In this document: positions 36,516 to 44,623 of the stretch, one piece after another | How positions within the stretch are numbered: position 1 is the stretch's first letter | Layout of the letters: each line of letters begins with the position of its first letter | From: Blastococcus sp. TF02A-26 | GTDB lineage: Bacteria > Actinomycetota > Actinomycetes > Mycobacteriales > Geodermatophilaceae | Direction: 5' to 3' | Length of the DNA stretch: 64,000 nucleotides | Assembly (NCBI RefSeq): GCF_003319125.1 | Contig: NZ_QOHG01000003.1 | Coordinates: forward strand, 248,001-312,000 | Notes under the pieces: model-generated | What the model was told of the DNA's origin: nothing | The model's input: the letters and a program-made list of their open reading frames with translations, nothing else | The model's database searches: none | Translations under genes and position numbers: made by a program

Positions 36516-38056
36516 CAGTGCGACCCGGCGAGCTGGCCGCTGTGCCGCTCGTAGCGCGCGGCGGAGTGACCCTCGAGACCGACGATCTCCACCTGCCTGC
36601 CCCGCGTCTCGTACTTGTGCGAGATCGCATCGAGCGCCGCGACCGTGGAGGCGTCCCACACGTGGGCGTTCGAGAGGTCGATCACGACCCGCGGGGGGTC
36701 CTGGGCGTACTCGAACTGGGTGTAGAGGTCGTTGCTCGAGGCGAAGAACAGTGCGCCGTCGACGGTGTACCGCGCCGTGTCGCCCTCGACGACCCGCTCG
36801 ACCTCGACGACGTGGGCGACGCGTCGGGCGAAGAGCACGCAGGCGACGAGCACGCCGACGCCGACACCGATCGCCAGGTTGTGCGTCACGAGCGTGACCG
36901 CGACGGTCGAGAGCATCACCGTCGTCTCGCTGCGGGGCATGCGGTGGATCGTGCGCAGGCTGTGCCAGTCGAACGTCGCGATGGACACGAAGACCATCAC
37001 GGCGACCAGGGCGGCCATCGGGATGACGCTGACGACGTCCCCGAGGGCGACGACCAGCACCAGCAGGAAGACGCCGGCGAGGAAGGTCGAGAGCCGGGTG
37101 CGGGCACCGGAGGCCTTCACGTTGATCATCGTCTGGCCGATCATCGCGCAGCCGCCCATGCCGCCGAAGAAGCCGGTGACGATGTTGGCCACGCCCTGCC
37201 CCCAGGACTCCCGCGTCTTGTCGGAGGAGGTGTCGGTGATGTCGTCGACCAGCTTCGCCGTCATCAGCGACTCCATGAGCCCGACGAAGGCGACGCCCAG
37301 CGCGTACGGGGCGATGATGGTCAGCGTCTCCCAGGTCAGCGGGACGTCGGGGAGCACGAGGAACGGCAGGCTGTCGGGCAGTGCGCCCTCGTCCCCGACG
37401 TCGGGCAGCTCCCAGCCGGCCAGCACCGTGAGGCCGGTCAGCACGACGATCGCGACGAGCGGCGCGGGGACGGCGCTGGTCAGTCGGGGCAGACCGAAGA
37501 TGATCCCGAGGCCGGCCGCGACCATCGGGTAGACCAGCCACGGGACGTCGACCAGGTGGGTCACCTGGGCGCTGAAGATGAGGATCGCCAGCGCGTTGAC
37601 GAACCCGACCATGACGCTGCGCGGCACGAACCGCATGAGCCGCGCGACGCCGGCGACGGCCAGGACGATCTGGAACGCCCCGCCCAGGATGACCGCGGCG
37701 ATCAGGTACGACAGCCCGTGATCGGCGACGAGTGGTGCCACCACGAGGGCGATCGCCCCGGTCGCCGCGCTGATCATGGCGGGTCGCCCGCCGGCGAACG
37801 CGATGACCACGGCCATGGTGAACGAGGCGAACAGGCCCACGCGCGGGTCGACGCCGGCCAGGATCGAGAAGCTGATCGCCTCGGGGATCAGGGCCAGGGC
37901 GACGACGAGGCCGGCCAGCACCTCGGTGCGGGCGACGCGCGGGGAGAGCCAGGCGGGACGGGCCGCGCGCAGGGCGGGGGGGGCGGGAGGCACGTGGTCC
38001 CACTCTGCCTGCAACTCTCCTCTCACGTGAGGGTCGAGTGGTGCGAGGTCCGTCAC
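36515..38056 (-). CDS. SulP-family anion transporter with STAS domain
   Basis: The 513-residue SLC26/SulP protein has about eleven to twelve membrane helices, the family segment MLSTVAVTLVTHNLAIGVGVG and the motif FFGGMGGCAMIGQTMINVK. A C-terminal STAS domain (about 420-500) contains RVVIDLSNAHVWDASTVAALD. Substrates of bacterial SulP proteins include sulfate, bicarbonate and dicarboxylates; none is indicated. The GTG start overlaps the Nudix stop as GTGA and the stop overlaps MerR, giving a Nudix-SulP-MerR operon. Confidence 0.93.
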   Translation of the reverse strand: MTDLAPLDPHVRGELQAEWDHVPPAPPALRAARPAWLSPRVARTEVLAGLVVALALIPEAISFSILAGVDPRVGLFASFTMAVVIAFAGGRPAMISAATGAIALVVAPLVADHGLSYLIAAVILGGAFQIVLAVAGVARLMRFVPRSVMVGFVNALAILIFSAQVTHLVDVPWLVYPMVAAGLGIIFGLPRLTSAVPAPLVAIVVLTGLTVLAGWELPDVGDEGALPDSLPFLVLPDVPLTWETLTIIAPYALGVAFVGLMESLMTAKLVDDITDTSSDKTRESWGQGVANIVTGFFGGMGGCAMIGQTMINVKASGARTRLSTFLAGVFLLVLVVALGDVVSVIPMAALVAVMVFVSIATFDWHSLRTIHRMPRSETTVMLSTVAVTLVTHNLAIGVGVGVLVACVLFARRVAHVVEVERVVEGDTARYTVDGALFFASSNDLYTQFEYAQDPPRVVIDLSNAHVWDASTVAALDAISHKYETRGRQVEIVGLEGHSAARYERHSGQLAGSH

Positions 38057-38598
38057 GTGGCGGGTGGCCGGCCCGCCCGGTCGAGCAGGAGCAGCGCGTA
38101 GCCGGCGAGCGAGGGGCTGTCGGTGAACCGGCCGTCGCCGATCATCGCGCGCAGCTCGGCCTCGGACACGAACGCGTGCCGCATGTCGGCCTCGCTGGCC
38201 TCGCGGGCGGTGGGACCGGGGGTGAGGTCGGTCGCCAGCCAGACGTCGAACTCCTGCGTGGACAGGCCGGAGGCGAGGTCCAGGTGGCCCAGGTGGCGCA
38301 GCTCGCCCGCGCGCAGACCGGTCTCCTCGGCGAGCTCGGCCCGGGCCAGCTCCTCCGGCGTCCCGCCGGCGCCCTGCGGCCAGCCGCCCTGGGGGAACTC
38401 CCACGCCCGGCGGCCGACGGGGTGGCGGTACTGCTCGACCAGCCAGAGACCGTCGCGTTCCCAGGCGAGGACGAGGGCGAAGTCCGCCTTCTCGACGACG
38501 CCGTAGATGCTGGAGGACCCGTCGACGAGCTCGACGGTGTCCTCCCGGACGCGGATCCACGGGTTCCGGTAGACCTCCCGGCTGCTGGTCTGGCGCAT
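38053..38598 (-). CDS. Nudix hydrolase
   Basis: This 181-residue pyrophosphohydrolase carries the Nudix box GGTPEELARAELAEETGL and, in front, WEFPQGGWPQG. It resembles the ADP-ribose/nucleotide-sugar NUDIX group with a small N-terminal beta domain (WIRVREDTVELVDG). The ATG was chosen because the open frame's further upstream extension has no homologous-looking sequence. It is divergent from the DUF1992 gene, with only 37 bases between, and is the first gene of the SulP-MerR operon. Confidence 0.9.
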   Translation of the reverse strand: MRQTSSREVYRNPWIRVREDTVELVDGSSSIYGVVEKADFALVLAWERDGLWLVEQYRHPVGRRAWEFPQGGWPQGAGGTPEELARAELAEETGLRAGELRHLGHLDLASGLSTQEFDVWLATDLTPGPTAREASEADMRHAFVSEAELRAMIGDGRFTDSPSLAGYALLLLDRAGRPPAT

Positions 38599-38635
38599 GT
38601 GCCCGAGCCTCGCAGAACGGGGACCATGGGACCCG

Positions 38636-39106
38636 ATGACCGACCGGAAACCCCAGGGCGTCTCGTTCGAGACCTGGGTGGAGCAGCAGATCCGGCAGGC
38701 CCAGGAGCGCGGCGCGTTCACCGGCCTGCCCGGCGCGGGGAAGCCGCTGCAGATCGATCCCGAGCAGACGGCCTACGACTGGGCGCTGGCCAAGGCCCGC
38801 CGCGAGGGCGTGCAGACCGCGGACATGCTGCCGCCGGGCCTGCGGCTGCGCCGCGAGCGCGACGAGCTGCCCGAGCGCGTGCTGCGGCTGCCGAGCGAGG
38901 ACGCCGTCCGGGCGGTGGCGGAGGACTACAACGCGCGGGTGGAGGCCTTCTGGCGGCGGCCGGCGGAGAGCCGCTGGGCGGCGGTGCCGGGCCTGGCTGA
39001 CGTCGAGGGGCTCGTCGGGCACTGGACGGCGCACCGGCCGCCGCCCCCGCCACCGGTCGAGCAGCCCCCGCCGGCGCCGCGCCGGCGGTGGTGGCGCCGC
39101 GGGTGA
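38636..39106 (+). CDS. DUF1992 (DnaJC28-like) protein
   Basis: The 156-residue protein has the DUF1992 core: SFETWVEQQIRQAQERGAFTGL followed by PGAGKPLQID. It ends in a Pro-rich linker (RPPPPPPVEQ) and a basic Trp/Arg tail (RRRWWRRG). Function is unknown; eukaryotic DNAJC28 shares the domain. It may bind membranes or nucleic acid through the tail; that is inference only. An inverted repeat begins at its stop codon. Confidence 0.85.
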   Translation: MTDRKPQGVSFETWVEQQIRQAQERGAFTGLPGAGKPLQIDPEQTAYDWALAKARREGVQTADMLPPGLRLRRERDELPERVLRLPSEDAVRAVAEDYNARVEAFWRRPAESRWAAVPGLADVEGLVGHWTAHRPPPPPPVEQPPPAPRRRWWRRG

Positions 39107-39148
39107 TCCCGCGGTTGTGCCCCTGGCGAACGCCCGCGTCGGGATCAC
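39103..39148. terminator. Inverted repeat after the DUF1992 gene
   Basis: GTGATCCCG at 39103-39111 pairs with CGGGATCAC at 39140-39148 across a 28-base spacer. The left arm includes the gene's stop codon. It is a possible terminator, or a regulator site for the small acidic gene that starts 46 bases farther on. Confidence 0.4.
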
Positions 39149-39193
39149 GGCCGGGGGTAGGCAGGGCGTGTCCGTTCCGACGAGAGGACCGTC

Positions 39194-39355
39194 ATGTCCG
39201 AGGTACCAGGCACCGATCGCGACCAGGCCCGGAGGAACGTCGAGGAGGAGACCCCGACCGCGCCCGAGGACGTCGCGGGCGCCACCGATCCCGGCGAGGA
39301 GACCACGGGGGACGAGGCGAAGCCCTCGCCCGGCCCCACCGAGCCCCTGACCTGA
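39194..39355 (+). CDS. Small acidic, probably disordered protein (53 residues)
   Basis: ATG with AGAGGA five bases upstream opens a 53-codon frame with strong GC third positions throughout. The product is rich in Glu, Asp, Pro and Thr (starting MSEVPGTDRDQARRNVEEE) and has no hydrophobic core, so it is likely unfolded. It ends just before a strong convergent terminator hairpin, which supports it as a real transcription unit. No known family. Confidence 0.65.
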   Translation: MSEVPGTDRDQARRNVEEETPTAPEDVAGATDPGEETTGDEAKPSPGPTEPLT

Positions 39356-39360
39356 ACGCA

Positions 39361-39394
39361 CCCCGGCCACCCCTCCGGAGAGGGGTGGCCGGGG
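39361..39394. terminator. Bidirectional terminator hairpin
   Basis: CCCCGGCCACCCCTC and its exact complement form a 15-bp stem with a 4-base loop, five bases after the stop of the small acidic gene and before the stop of the convergent SnoaL-like gene (39404). No T-tract. Position between convergent genes favours a terminator. Confidence 0.75.
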
Positions 39395-39403
39395 TCGTCT
39401 CCC

Positions 39404-39769
39404 TCAGGACGTCGGCACCCGGTCGAGGAAGCCGAGGACGGTGCGGATCCGTCCGTCGGCGTCGACGACCGCGACGTCGAACCCGGTGATCGGCGGCTCG
39501 TCGCCCTCCGGGCCGAGGTGCCACGTGAAACGCAGCTGGTCGTGGTGGGCGTCGGCGGGTCCGGCCAGCCGGAAGACGAAGCCGGGGAACTGCTGCTGGA
39601 CGGCGGCGATCGTCGCCTCGATGGCCGCGCGCCCCTCGGCGTCGACCAGGGGATCGGTGTAGCGGGCGTCGGGGCTGAACACCTCGGCGACGGCCCTGCG
39701 CCGGGCCGCGGGATCGGTCTGGTTCCAGGCGGCGATGTAGCGCTCGGCGTGAGCGGCGGTGGCGGTCAT
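39404..39769 (-). CDS. SnoaL-like/nuclear-transport-factor-2-fold protein
   Basis: The 121-residue NTF2-fold protein has AERYIAAWNQTDPAARRRAVAE, FSPDARYTDPLVDAEGRAAI and FTWHLGPEGDEPPITGFDVAVV, typical of SnoaL-like polyketide-cyclase-related or ketosteroid-isomerase-like proteins. Function is unassigned. It follows a small membrane protein gene by 17 bases with a GAGGAG ribosome-binding site; both are divergent from and probably controlled by the XRE regulator. Confidence 0.88.
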   Translation of the reverse strand: MTATAAHAERYIAAWNQTDPAARRRAVAEVFSPDARYTDPLVDAEGRAAIEATIAAVQQQFPGFVFRLAGPADAHHDQLRFTWHLGPEGDEPPITGFDVAVVDADGRIRTVLGFLDRVPTS

Positions 39770-39786
39770 GTCGGTCTCCTCGGATC

Positions 39787-40185
39787 TCAGGAGCGGCGGA
39801 GGGCGGTGAGCTGGACGGCGGCGAAGCCCGCGACGACGGCGGCCTGCAGGAGCACCCACGCCGTCCCCACGCCGGTGAGCGAGAGCACCCCGGCGACGAC
39901 GACGGCGACGCTGCCGGCCGCCCACAGCGCGTTGGCCGCGACGACGGCCTCGGTGGCGACGGCGGGCACGGCCGGGCGGGCCGCGACCAGGGCGACGGCG
40001 ACGCCGTAGGCGAGCAGGAAGGCGCCGAGCCCGCGCAGCGTCCCGGGAGGGGCGCCGAGCAGGTCGTGCAGGAGCGGTGCCGCGAGCAGGTACGCGGCGC
40101 CGTTGGCCCCGGTGACGGCGGCGTCGAGGCGCAGCGCCAGGCGGAGCAGGTCGAGGGGGCGGCGGGTGGCGGTGGTCATCGTCAT
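39787..40185 (-). CDS. Small four-helix membrane protein
   Basis: The 132-residue protein has four hydrophobic helices (beginning at about 24, 51, 77 and 104) with short Arg-containing loops and a basic C-terminus. I do not recognise a transport motif; it resembles small uncharacterised integral membrane proteins often beside SnoaL or SDR genes. It is the first gene of a two-gene unit divergent from the XRE regulator. The ATG-ACG-ATG start has two in-frame options two codons apart. Confidence 0.75.
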   Translation of the reverse strand: MTMTTATRRPLDLLRLALRLDAAVTGANGAAYLLAAPLLHDLLGAPPGTLRGLGAFLLAYGVAVALVAARPAVPAVATEAVVAANALWAAGSVAVVVAGVLSLTGVGTAWVLLQAAVVAGFAAVQLTALRRS

Positions 40186-40221
40186 GCCGGGAAACGTCGC
40201 GGCCGCAGGGAACGGCGTCGA

Positions 40222-40236
40222 TTACCTCCGGGGTAA
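40222..40236. promoter_or_regulatory. Operator palindrome in the XRE divergon
   Basis: TTACC-TCCGG-GGTAA is a perfect inverted repeat in the 87-base gap between the membrane-protein gene and the XRE regulator. It lies near the presumed -35 of the regulator promoter and in the promoter area of the divergent operon, where a dimeric HTH protein would repress both directions. Confidence 0.6.
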
Positions 40237-40259
40237 GCGACGGCGGCTCCCGGCCTCGC

Positions 40260-40265
40260 TAGCGT
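40260..40265 (+). promoter_or_regulatory. Likely -10 of a leaderless XRE regulator transcript
   Basis: TAGCGT ends seven bases before the GTG at 40273, the same spacing seen at other apparently leaderless genes in the window. Confidence 0.5.
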
Positions 40266-40272
40266 CCGCGGC

Positions 40273-41052
40273 GTGACCACCGCCGTCCGCCCGCCCGTGG
40301 GCGACCTGCTGCGCGACTGGCGCCGCCGTCGCCGGCTCTCCCAGCTCGACCTGGCCAGCGAGGCGGGCGTCTCGACCCGGCACCTCAGCTTCGTCGAGAC
40401 CGGACGTGCCCGGCCCAGCCGCGAGATGGTGCTGCACCTCGCCGACCAGCTCGAGGTGCCGCTGCGGGAGCGCAACGAGCTGCTGCTGGCCGCCGGTTTC
40501 GCCCCTGCCTACGGGCACCGCGGGCTGGACCACCCGGACATGGCCGCGGTCACCCGGGCGCTGGACCTGGTGCTCCGTGCCTACGAGCCGTACCCGGCCC
40601 TCGTGGTCGACCGCTCCTGGGAGCTGGTGATGGCGAACGCGACGGTCGACCTGCTCACCGCGGGCGCGGCCCCGTACCTGCTCGAGCCGCCGGTCAACGT
40701 GCTGCGGCTCAGCCTGCACCCCGACGGGCTGGCCCCGCGGATCGGGAACCTGCCGCAGTGGCGGGGGCACGTGCTGCACCGGCTGGGCCGCGAGGCGGCG
40801 CTGACCGGGGACCCCGCCCTGGCGGCGCTGCACCGCGAGCTGGCCGCGCTGCCCGGCGGCACCGACCGGACGACGCCCGACGGCATCGTCGTCCCGCTGC
40901 GGCTGCGCACCGACGACGGCGTGCTCTCGTTCGTCAGCACGGTGACCACCTTCGGCACCGCCGTGGACGTGACCGCCGCGGAGCTGAGCGTCGAGGCGTT
41001 CCTGCCCGCCGACGCGGCGACGGCCGAGGCGCTGCGGGCCTCAGTCGGCTGA
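40273..41052 (+). CDS. XRE-family regulator with MmyB-like ligand domain
   Basis: The 259-residue protein has an N-terminal HTH (about 10-65: LSQLDLASEAGVSTRHLSFVE) and a C-terminal MmyB-type PAS-like domain (YEPYPALVVDRSWELVMANA through to the beta-rich end), which binds fatty-acid-like ligands in relatives. It is divergent from the membrane/SnoaL pair with a palindrome between, so local repression is likely. The 3' end overlaps the small convergent gene by 12 bases. Confidence 0.93.
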   Translation: MTTAVRPPVGDLLRDWRRRRRLSQLDLASEAGVSTRHLSFVETGRARPSREMVLHLADQLEVPLRERNELLLAAGFAPAYGHRGLDHPDMAAVTRALDLVLRAYEPYPALVVDRSWELVMANATVDLLTAGAAPYLLEPPVNVLRLSLHPDGLAPRIGNLPQWRGHVLHRLGREAALTGDPALAALHRELAALPGGTDRTTPDGIVVPLRLRTDDGVLSFVSTVTTFGTAVDVTAAELSVEAFLPADAATAEALRASVG

Positions 41053-41193
41053 CCGGGCCTCCTCGGCCTCCTTCGCCTCCAGCTCGCGGGTGGCCATGCC
41101 GCCGTGCCCGCCCTCGTCGTACTGGCCCGGGCGGAGGTTGTTGCCCCCCTCCCCGTGCTCCCCGGTCTCGGTCTCCTCGCGCGGTCCGCTCAT
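41041..41193 (-). CDS. Small acidic hydrophilic protein (50 residues)
   Basis: A 50-codon frame starts at ATG 41193 with AGGGAC upstream. Its product is Glu- and Gly-rich (SGPREETETGEHGEGGNN at the start) and ends in a charged helix (ATRELEAKEAEEARSAD). It has no hydrophobic core and no known family. It lies 30 bases after the WYL-regulator stop on the same strand. It is the second small acidic protein within 2 kb, but the two sequences are not obviously related. Confidence 0.55.
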   Translation of the reverse strand: MSGPREETETGEHGEGGNNLRPGQYDEGGHGGMATRELEAKEAEEARSAD

Positions 41194-41222
41194 GCCGCGT
41201 CCCTGCCCTCTCCCGGCCGGGA

Positions 41223-42191
41223 TCAGTCGCCGTAGCGGGCGGCGATCGCGGCGGCGCGGTCGCGCAGCGCGGTGCGCAGCTCCGGCGGGTCGAGGACCTC
41301 CGCGTCGGTGGCGAGCCGCCACATCGCCCAGAGCGCGTGCCGGACGTCCTGGAAGGTGACCTCCAGCCGCAGCCGGCCGTCGGGATCGACCCGCTCCGTG
41401 CCGACGGCGAGGGCGGTGCCCACCAGCTCGTCGCGCCGGGCCGGGGTCAGGAGGAGGGTGACCGCGACCCGGTCCCCGCCGGTCCGGAACCTCGTGCCGC
41501 GCTCGCGCCAGATCCCCTCCAGATCGACCTGGTCCGGCCGCTGTGCGGGTTCGTCGAGCTCCTCGGCGGCCAGCACCCGGGACAGCCGGTACGTCCGGTC
41601 CTCGCCGGCGCGCCGGGCCAGGAGGTACCCCTGCCCGCGGACGGTGACGAGGCCGATCGGGTCCACCGTGCGTTCCCGCGGCGGCTGGTCCAGCGCGGCG
41701 TAGCGGATGCGCAGCCGGTGCCCGTGGATCACCGCCCGCCGCACCTCGGCCACGACGGCGTCGGGGACCTCCTCGGGCTCCGCGCGGCGCTCGAGCAGGT
41801 CGGTCTCCGGGTCCACGAGCAGGCGGGCGGTCATCCCGACCGCTGCGTCCCGGTGGCTGTCGGGGAGCGCGTCGACCACCTTGAGCATCGCCGTGGCCAG
41901 GGCCGATCCGAGGCCGAACGCCTGCGCGCCGGCCCGGGACCCGGCGACCAGCAGCGCGAGCGCCTCCTCGGCGTCGAGCCCGGTGAGCTCGGTCCGGAAC
42001 CCCGGCAGCAGCGCGAAGCCGCCGTGCCGGCCGCGCTCGGCGTAGACCGGGACCCCGGCAGCCGACAGCGCCTCGACGTCCCGGAGCACCGTGCGGGTGG
42101 ACACCTCGAGCTCGCGGGCCAGGGCGGCCGCGGACAACCGACCGCGCTGGCGCAGCAGCAGGATCAGCGCCACCAGCCGGTCGGCACGCAC
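41223..42191 (-). CDS. WYL-domain transcriptional regulator (YafY-type)
   Basis: The 322-residue protein has an N-terminal DeoR-type winged helix (LRQRGRLSAAALARELEVSTR) and a central WYL domain (IRYAALDQPPRERTVDPIGLV then GYLLARRAGEDRTYRLSRVL). A WCX C-terminal extension follows. WYL proteins bind nucleotides or nucleic acid and act as repressors or activators. The GTG lies six bases from a TACGTT -10, so it appears leaderless. A perfect 10-bp palindrome just upstream of that -10 suggests autoregulation and control of the divergent RidA gene. Confidence 0.93.
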   Translation of the reverse strand: MRADRLVALILLLRQRGRLSAAALARELEVSTRTVLRDVEALSAAGVPVYAERGRHGGFALLPGFRTELTGLDAEEALALLVAGSRAGAQAFGLGSALATAMLKVVDALPDSHRDAAVGMTARLLVDPETDLLERRAEPEEVPDAVVAEVRRAVIHGHRLRIRYAALDQPPRERTVDPIGLVTVRGQGYLLARRAGEDRTYRLSRVLAAEELDEPAQRPDQVDLEGIWRERGTRFRTGGDRVAVTLLLTPARRDELVGTALAVGTERVDPDGRLRLEVTFQDVRHALWAMWRLATDAEVLDPPELRTALRDRAAAIAARYGD

Positions 42192-42197
42192 GCGGAG

Positions 42198-42233
42198 AAC
42201 GTACGGCCAATCACGACAGAGGGTGTCGTGATT
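42198..42233. promoter_or_regulatory. WYL-regulator promoter and operator palindrome
   Basis: TACGTT (minus strand, 42198-42203) is a -10 six bases from the WYL GTG. Directly upstream, AATCACGACA-GAGGG-TGTCGTGATT (42209-42233) is a perfect 10-bp inverted repeat overlapping the -35 region. An extra ACGACA half-site occurs at 42252-42257 toward the RidA gene. This is a strong candidate for the WYL protein's binding site. Confidence 0.75.
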
Positions 42234-42286
42234 CGTCGGCAGTCTGCTCCCACGACACCGATCGAGCGGATGGAGGAGACGTGGGC

Positions 42287-42682
42287 ATGGAGCGGACGAG
42301 GGTGAACCCGTGGCCGTGGTCGGAGGCACTCGGCTACGACCAGGGAGAGCTCGTCTCGGGGCACGGCCGGACGCTGTACTGCGCGGGGCAGACGGCGACG
42401 AGCGGCGACGGCGTCCCGCAGCACGAGGGGGACATGGCGGCCCAGTTGGCGCTGAGCCTGGACAACCTGGAGGCGGTCCTCGCCAGGGCCGGCATGTCGC
42501 TGGCCGACCTCGTCCGGCTGACCGTCTACACGACCGACGTCGACCTGCTCCTGGAGCACTACGGCGTGCTGGCCGGGCGGCTGGGTGCGGCCGGCGTGGC
42601 GGCGAGCAGCACCCTGCTGGGCGTGACCCGGCTGGCGATCCCCTCCCTCCTGGTCGAGCTGGAGGGCACCGCGGTCGCCTGA
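42287..42682 (+). CDS. RidA/YjgF-family protein
   Basis: The 131-residue Rid protein matches enamine/imine deaminase folds, with LYCAGQTATSGDGVPQHEGDMAAQ, LVRLTVYTTDVDLLLEHY and VTRLAIPSLLVELEG. An Arg aligns near the usual catalytic position, but the following Pro is missing, so it may be a Rid paralog and not a true RidA. ATG 42287 was chosen because GGAGGAG lies eight bases upstream; a GTG at 42281 is too close. It is divergent from the WYL regulator and ends at a repeated hairpin. Confidence 0.88.
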   Translation: MERTRVNPWPWSEALGYDQGELVSGHGRTLYCAGQTATSGDGVPQHEGDMAAQLALSLDNLEAVLARAGMSLADLVRLTVYTTDVDLLLEHYGVLAGRLGAAGVAASSTLLGVTRLAIPSLLVELEGTAVA

Positions 42683-42695
42683 GGTTCCGCCCGGA

Positions 42696-42737
42696 ACGCT
42701 CGTGCTCTGCCCCACATACGGGGCAGAGCACGAGCGT
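42696..42737. repeat. Hairpin element family B, copy 1
   Basis: Perfect 18-bp arms (ACGCTCGTGCTCTGCCCC and complement) enclose loop ACATAC between the convergent RidA and HyuB genes. The core arms GCTCTGCCCC and the loop recur in reverse-complement orientation at 54715-54752, and the arm CGCTCGTGCTCTGCCC recurs at 60028-60067. The right flank GTCCGCGG is shared with the third copy. Confidence 0.85.
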
Positions 42738-42748
42738 CCGCGGAGGTA

Positions 42749-44623
42749 CTACCGGAGGACGTCGAACTCGTTGAACGCAGCGCCGCCGGAGAGCCTCGCG
42801 TAGCCGGGGCCGCGGTCGAAGAACGGCTGCTCGCCGGTGCGGGCCGCGCGCATCTCGTCCCGGAGCGCCGCCGTCGCCGCCTCGTCGGCCGAGCCGTCGT
42901 CGAGGACCACGACGCCGTAGTCCTCGCGGGCGCCGGCCACGGAGACCTTGCGCCACGCGATGTCGCGCAACACCTCCTCGACCGGGCGGTCCAGCGGGTC
43001 GCCCCAGCCCCCGCCCCCGGTGGTCCGGATCCGGACGACGGTGCCGGCCGGCAGCGGCTCGGCGTCGGCGAGGGCGTCCACGTCGTGTTCGCCGGGTCCG
43101 CCCGGGTCGACGGTGATCTGGAACGGCCGTCCGGCCCTGCCGCCGTTGACGCCCCAGCAGGCGAGGATCGAGCGGTCGGCGATCGACATGAAGTGGGCGT
43201 CGCGCAGCACCCGGATGTGCTTCTCGTAGCCGCAGCCACCGCGGTGGCGCCCGGGCCCGCCGGAGTCCATGGCCAGGCCGAGCCGCTCCACCCTCAGCGG
43301 GAAGCGGGACTCGGTGAACTCGGTGGGCAGGTTCCGGGAGTCGGGGACGACGTGGATGGTGTCCTCGCCGTCGGCGTAGTACCGGCCGCCCGAGCCGCCG
43401 CCGAGCACCTCGCGCATGAGGTACGGGTTGCCGTCGTGATCGGTGCCGTAGACGCCGGTGTAGCGGATCGTCTCCTGGTCGGCGGGCATCCGGCCGCCGG
43501 TTGCCTTGGCCAGCACGCCCGCGAGCACGCCGAGCAGCCGGAGGATGACGAAGGTCCGCGCGTTGGTGGGCGCCGGGAAGATCGGCGTCAGCAGCGTGCC
43601 CTTCTCCGGGAAGCGCATCTCGATCAGGGGGACGACGCCCTCGTTGACGTCCAGCTGCGCCATCCGCTCCGGCGTCGCGGCGAGGTTGCGCAGGATCGGC
43701 GCCAGCCACTTCTTGAGGAAGTTGCCGTCGGCGTAGTCGCCGCAGTGGTTGATCGGGCCCTTGGCCTGGGGGCCGGTGCCGGTGAAGTCGATGACCAGCG
43801 GCACGTCGGCGGAGGAGTCCATGGTCAGCGTGATCCGCTGGCGGTGGAGCTTGGGCTCCTCGACCCCGTCGTGCTCGGCGTAGTCCTCCCAGACGTAGGT
43901 GCCGTCGGGGATCTGGCTCAGGATCTCCCGCCGGTAGACCTCGGTGGAGTTGCTCAGGATCGCCTCGAAGCAGGCCTCCACCGCGGCGACGCCGTACCGG
44001 TCGAACAGCTCGCCCAGCCGCCGGGCGCCGGCCAGGCAGGCCGAGCACTCCGCGTCCAGGTCGGCGGCCAGCGAGTCGGGCATCCGGGAGTTGCGCGTCA
44101 TGATCTTCAGCGCGCTCTCGTTGGGCACGCCCCGGTCCCACAGCTTGATCGGCGGGACCATCAGGCCCTCCTCGAACACCGAGGTCGCCGCCGACGGCAT
44201 CGAGCCGGGCACCGCGCCGCCGATGTCGTCGTGGTGGCCGAAGGCCTGCACGAACGCCACCACCTCCGGCGCTCCGGTGTCGGGGTTGCCGGCGAACACC
44301 GGCACGGTGACGCAGAGGTCGGGCAGGTGCCCGATCCCGCCCTCGGACAGGTAGACGTCGTTGTGGAAGTAGACGTCGCCGACGTTCATCGTCTCGATCG
44401 GGTAGTCGCGCACCACCGGCTGCACCAGCGCCGAGTACGAGCGGCCGGTGAGCTTGCGCAGCTGCCGGTCGTGGATGCCGGCGCGGAAGTCGTGGGCGTC
44501 GCGGATCATCGGCGAGCGCGAGGTGCGCCCGATCGCCGTCTCCACCTCGCGCTCGATCGCGGCGAGCGTGCCCGCGACGATCTCGACGAGGACCGGGTCG
44601 GCGTCCACCTTCTGCTCGGTCAC
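42749..44623 (-). CDS. Hydantoinase/oxoprolinase subunit B (HyuB-like)
   Basis: The 624-residue HydB-family protein has DAHDFRAGIHDRQLRKLTGR and VYFHNDVYLSEGGIGHLPD near the N-terminus, ADVPLVIDFTGTGPQAKGPINH in the middle and GGCGYEKHIRVL plus TTGGGGWGDPLDRP at the end. It pairs with HyuA to open cyclic amides in an ATP-dependent way, or acts in acetone- or acetophenone-carboxylase-like reactions. The GTG start overlaps the HyuA stop as GTGA, so the two are cotranslated. The real substrate is unknown; RidA nearby hints at nitrogen-compound catabolism. Confidence 0.92.
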   Translation of the reverse strand: MTEQKVDADPVLVEIVAGTLAAIEREVETAIGRTSRSPMIRDAHDFRAGIHDRQLRKLTGRSYSALVQPVVRDYPIETMNVGDVYFHNDVYLSEGGIGHLPDLCVTVPVFAGNPDTGAPEVVAFVQAFGHHDDIGGAVPGSMPSAATSVFEEGLMVPPIKLWDRGVPNESALKIMTRNSRMPDSLAADLDAECSACLAGARRLGELFDRYGVAAVEACFEAILSNSTEVYRREILSQIPDGTYVWEDYAEHDGVEEPKLHRQRITLTMDSSADVPLVIDFTGTGPQAKGPINHCGDYADGNFLKKWLAPILRNLAATPERMAQLDVNEGVVPLIEMRFPEKGTLLTPIFPAPTNARTFVILRLLGVLAGVLAKATGGRMPADQETIRYTGVYGTDHDGNPYLMREVLGGGSGGRYYADGEDTIHVVPDSRNLPTEFTESRFPLRVERLGLAMDSGGPGRHRGGCGYEKHIRVLRDAHFMSIADRSILACWGVNGGRAGRPFQITVDPGGPGEHDVDALADAEPLPAGTVVRIRTTGGGGWGDPLDRPVEEVLRDIAWRKVSVAGAREDYGVVVLDDGSADEAATAALRDEMRAARTGEQPFFDRGPGYARLSGGAAFNEFDVLR

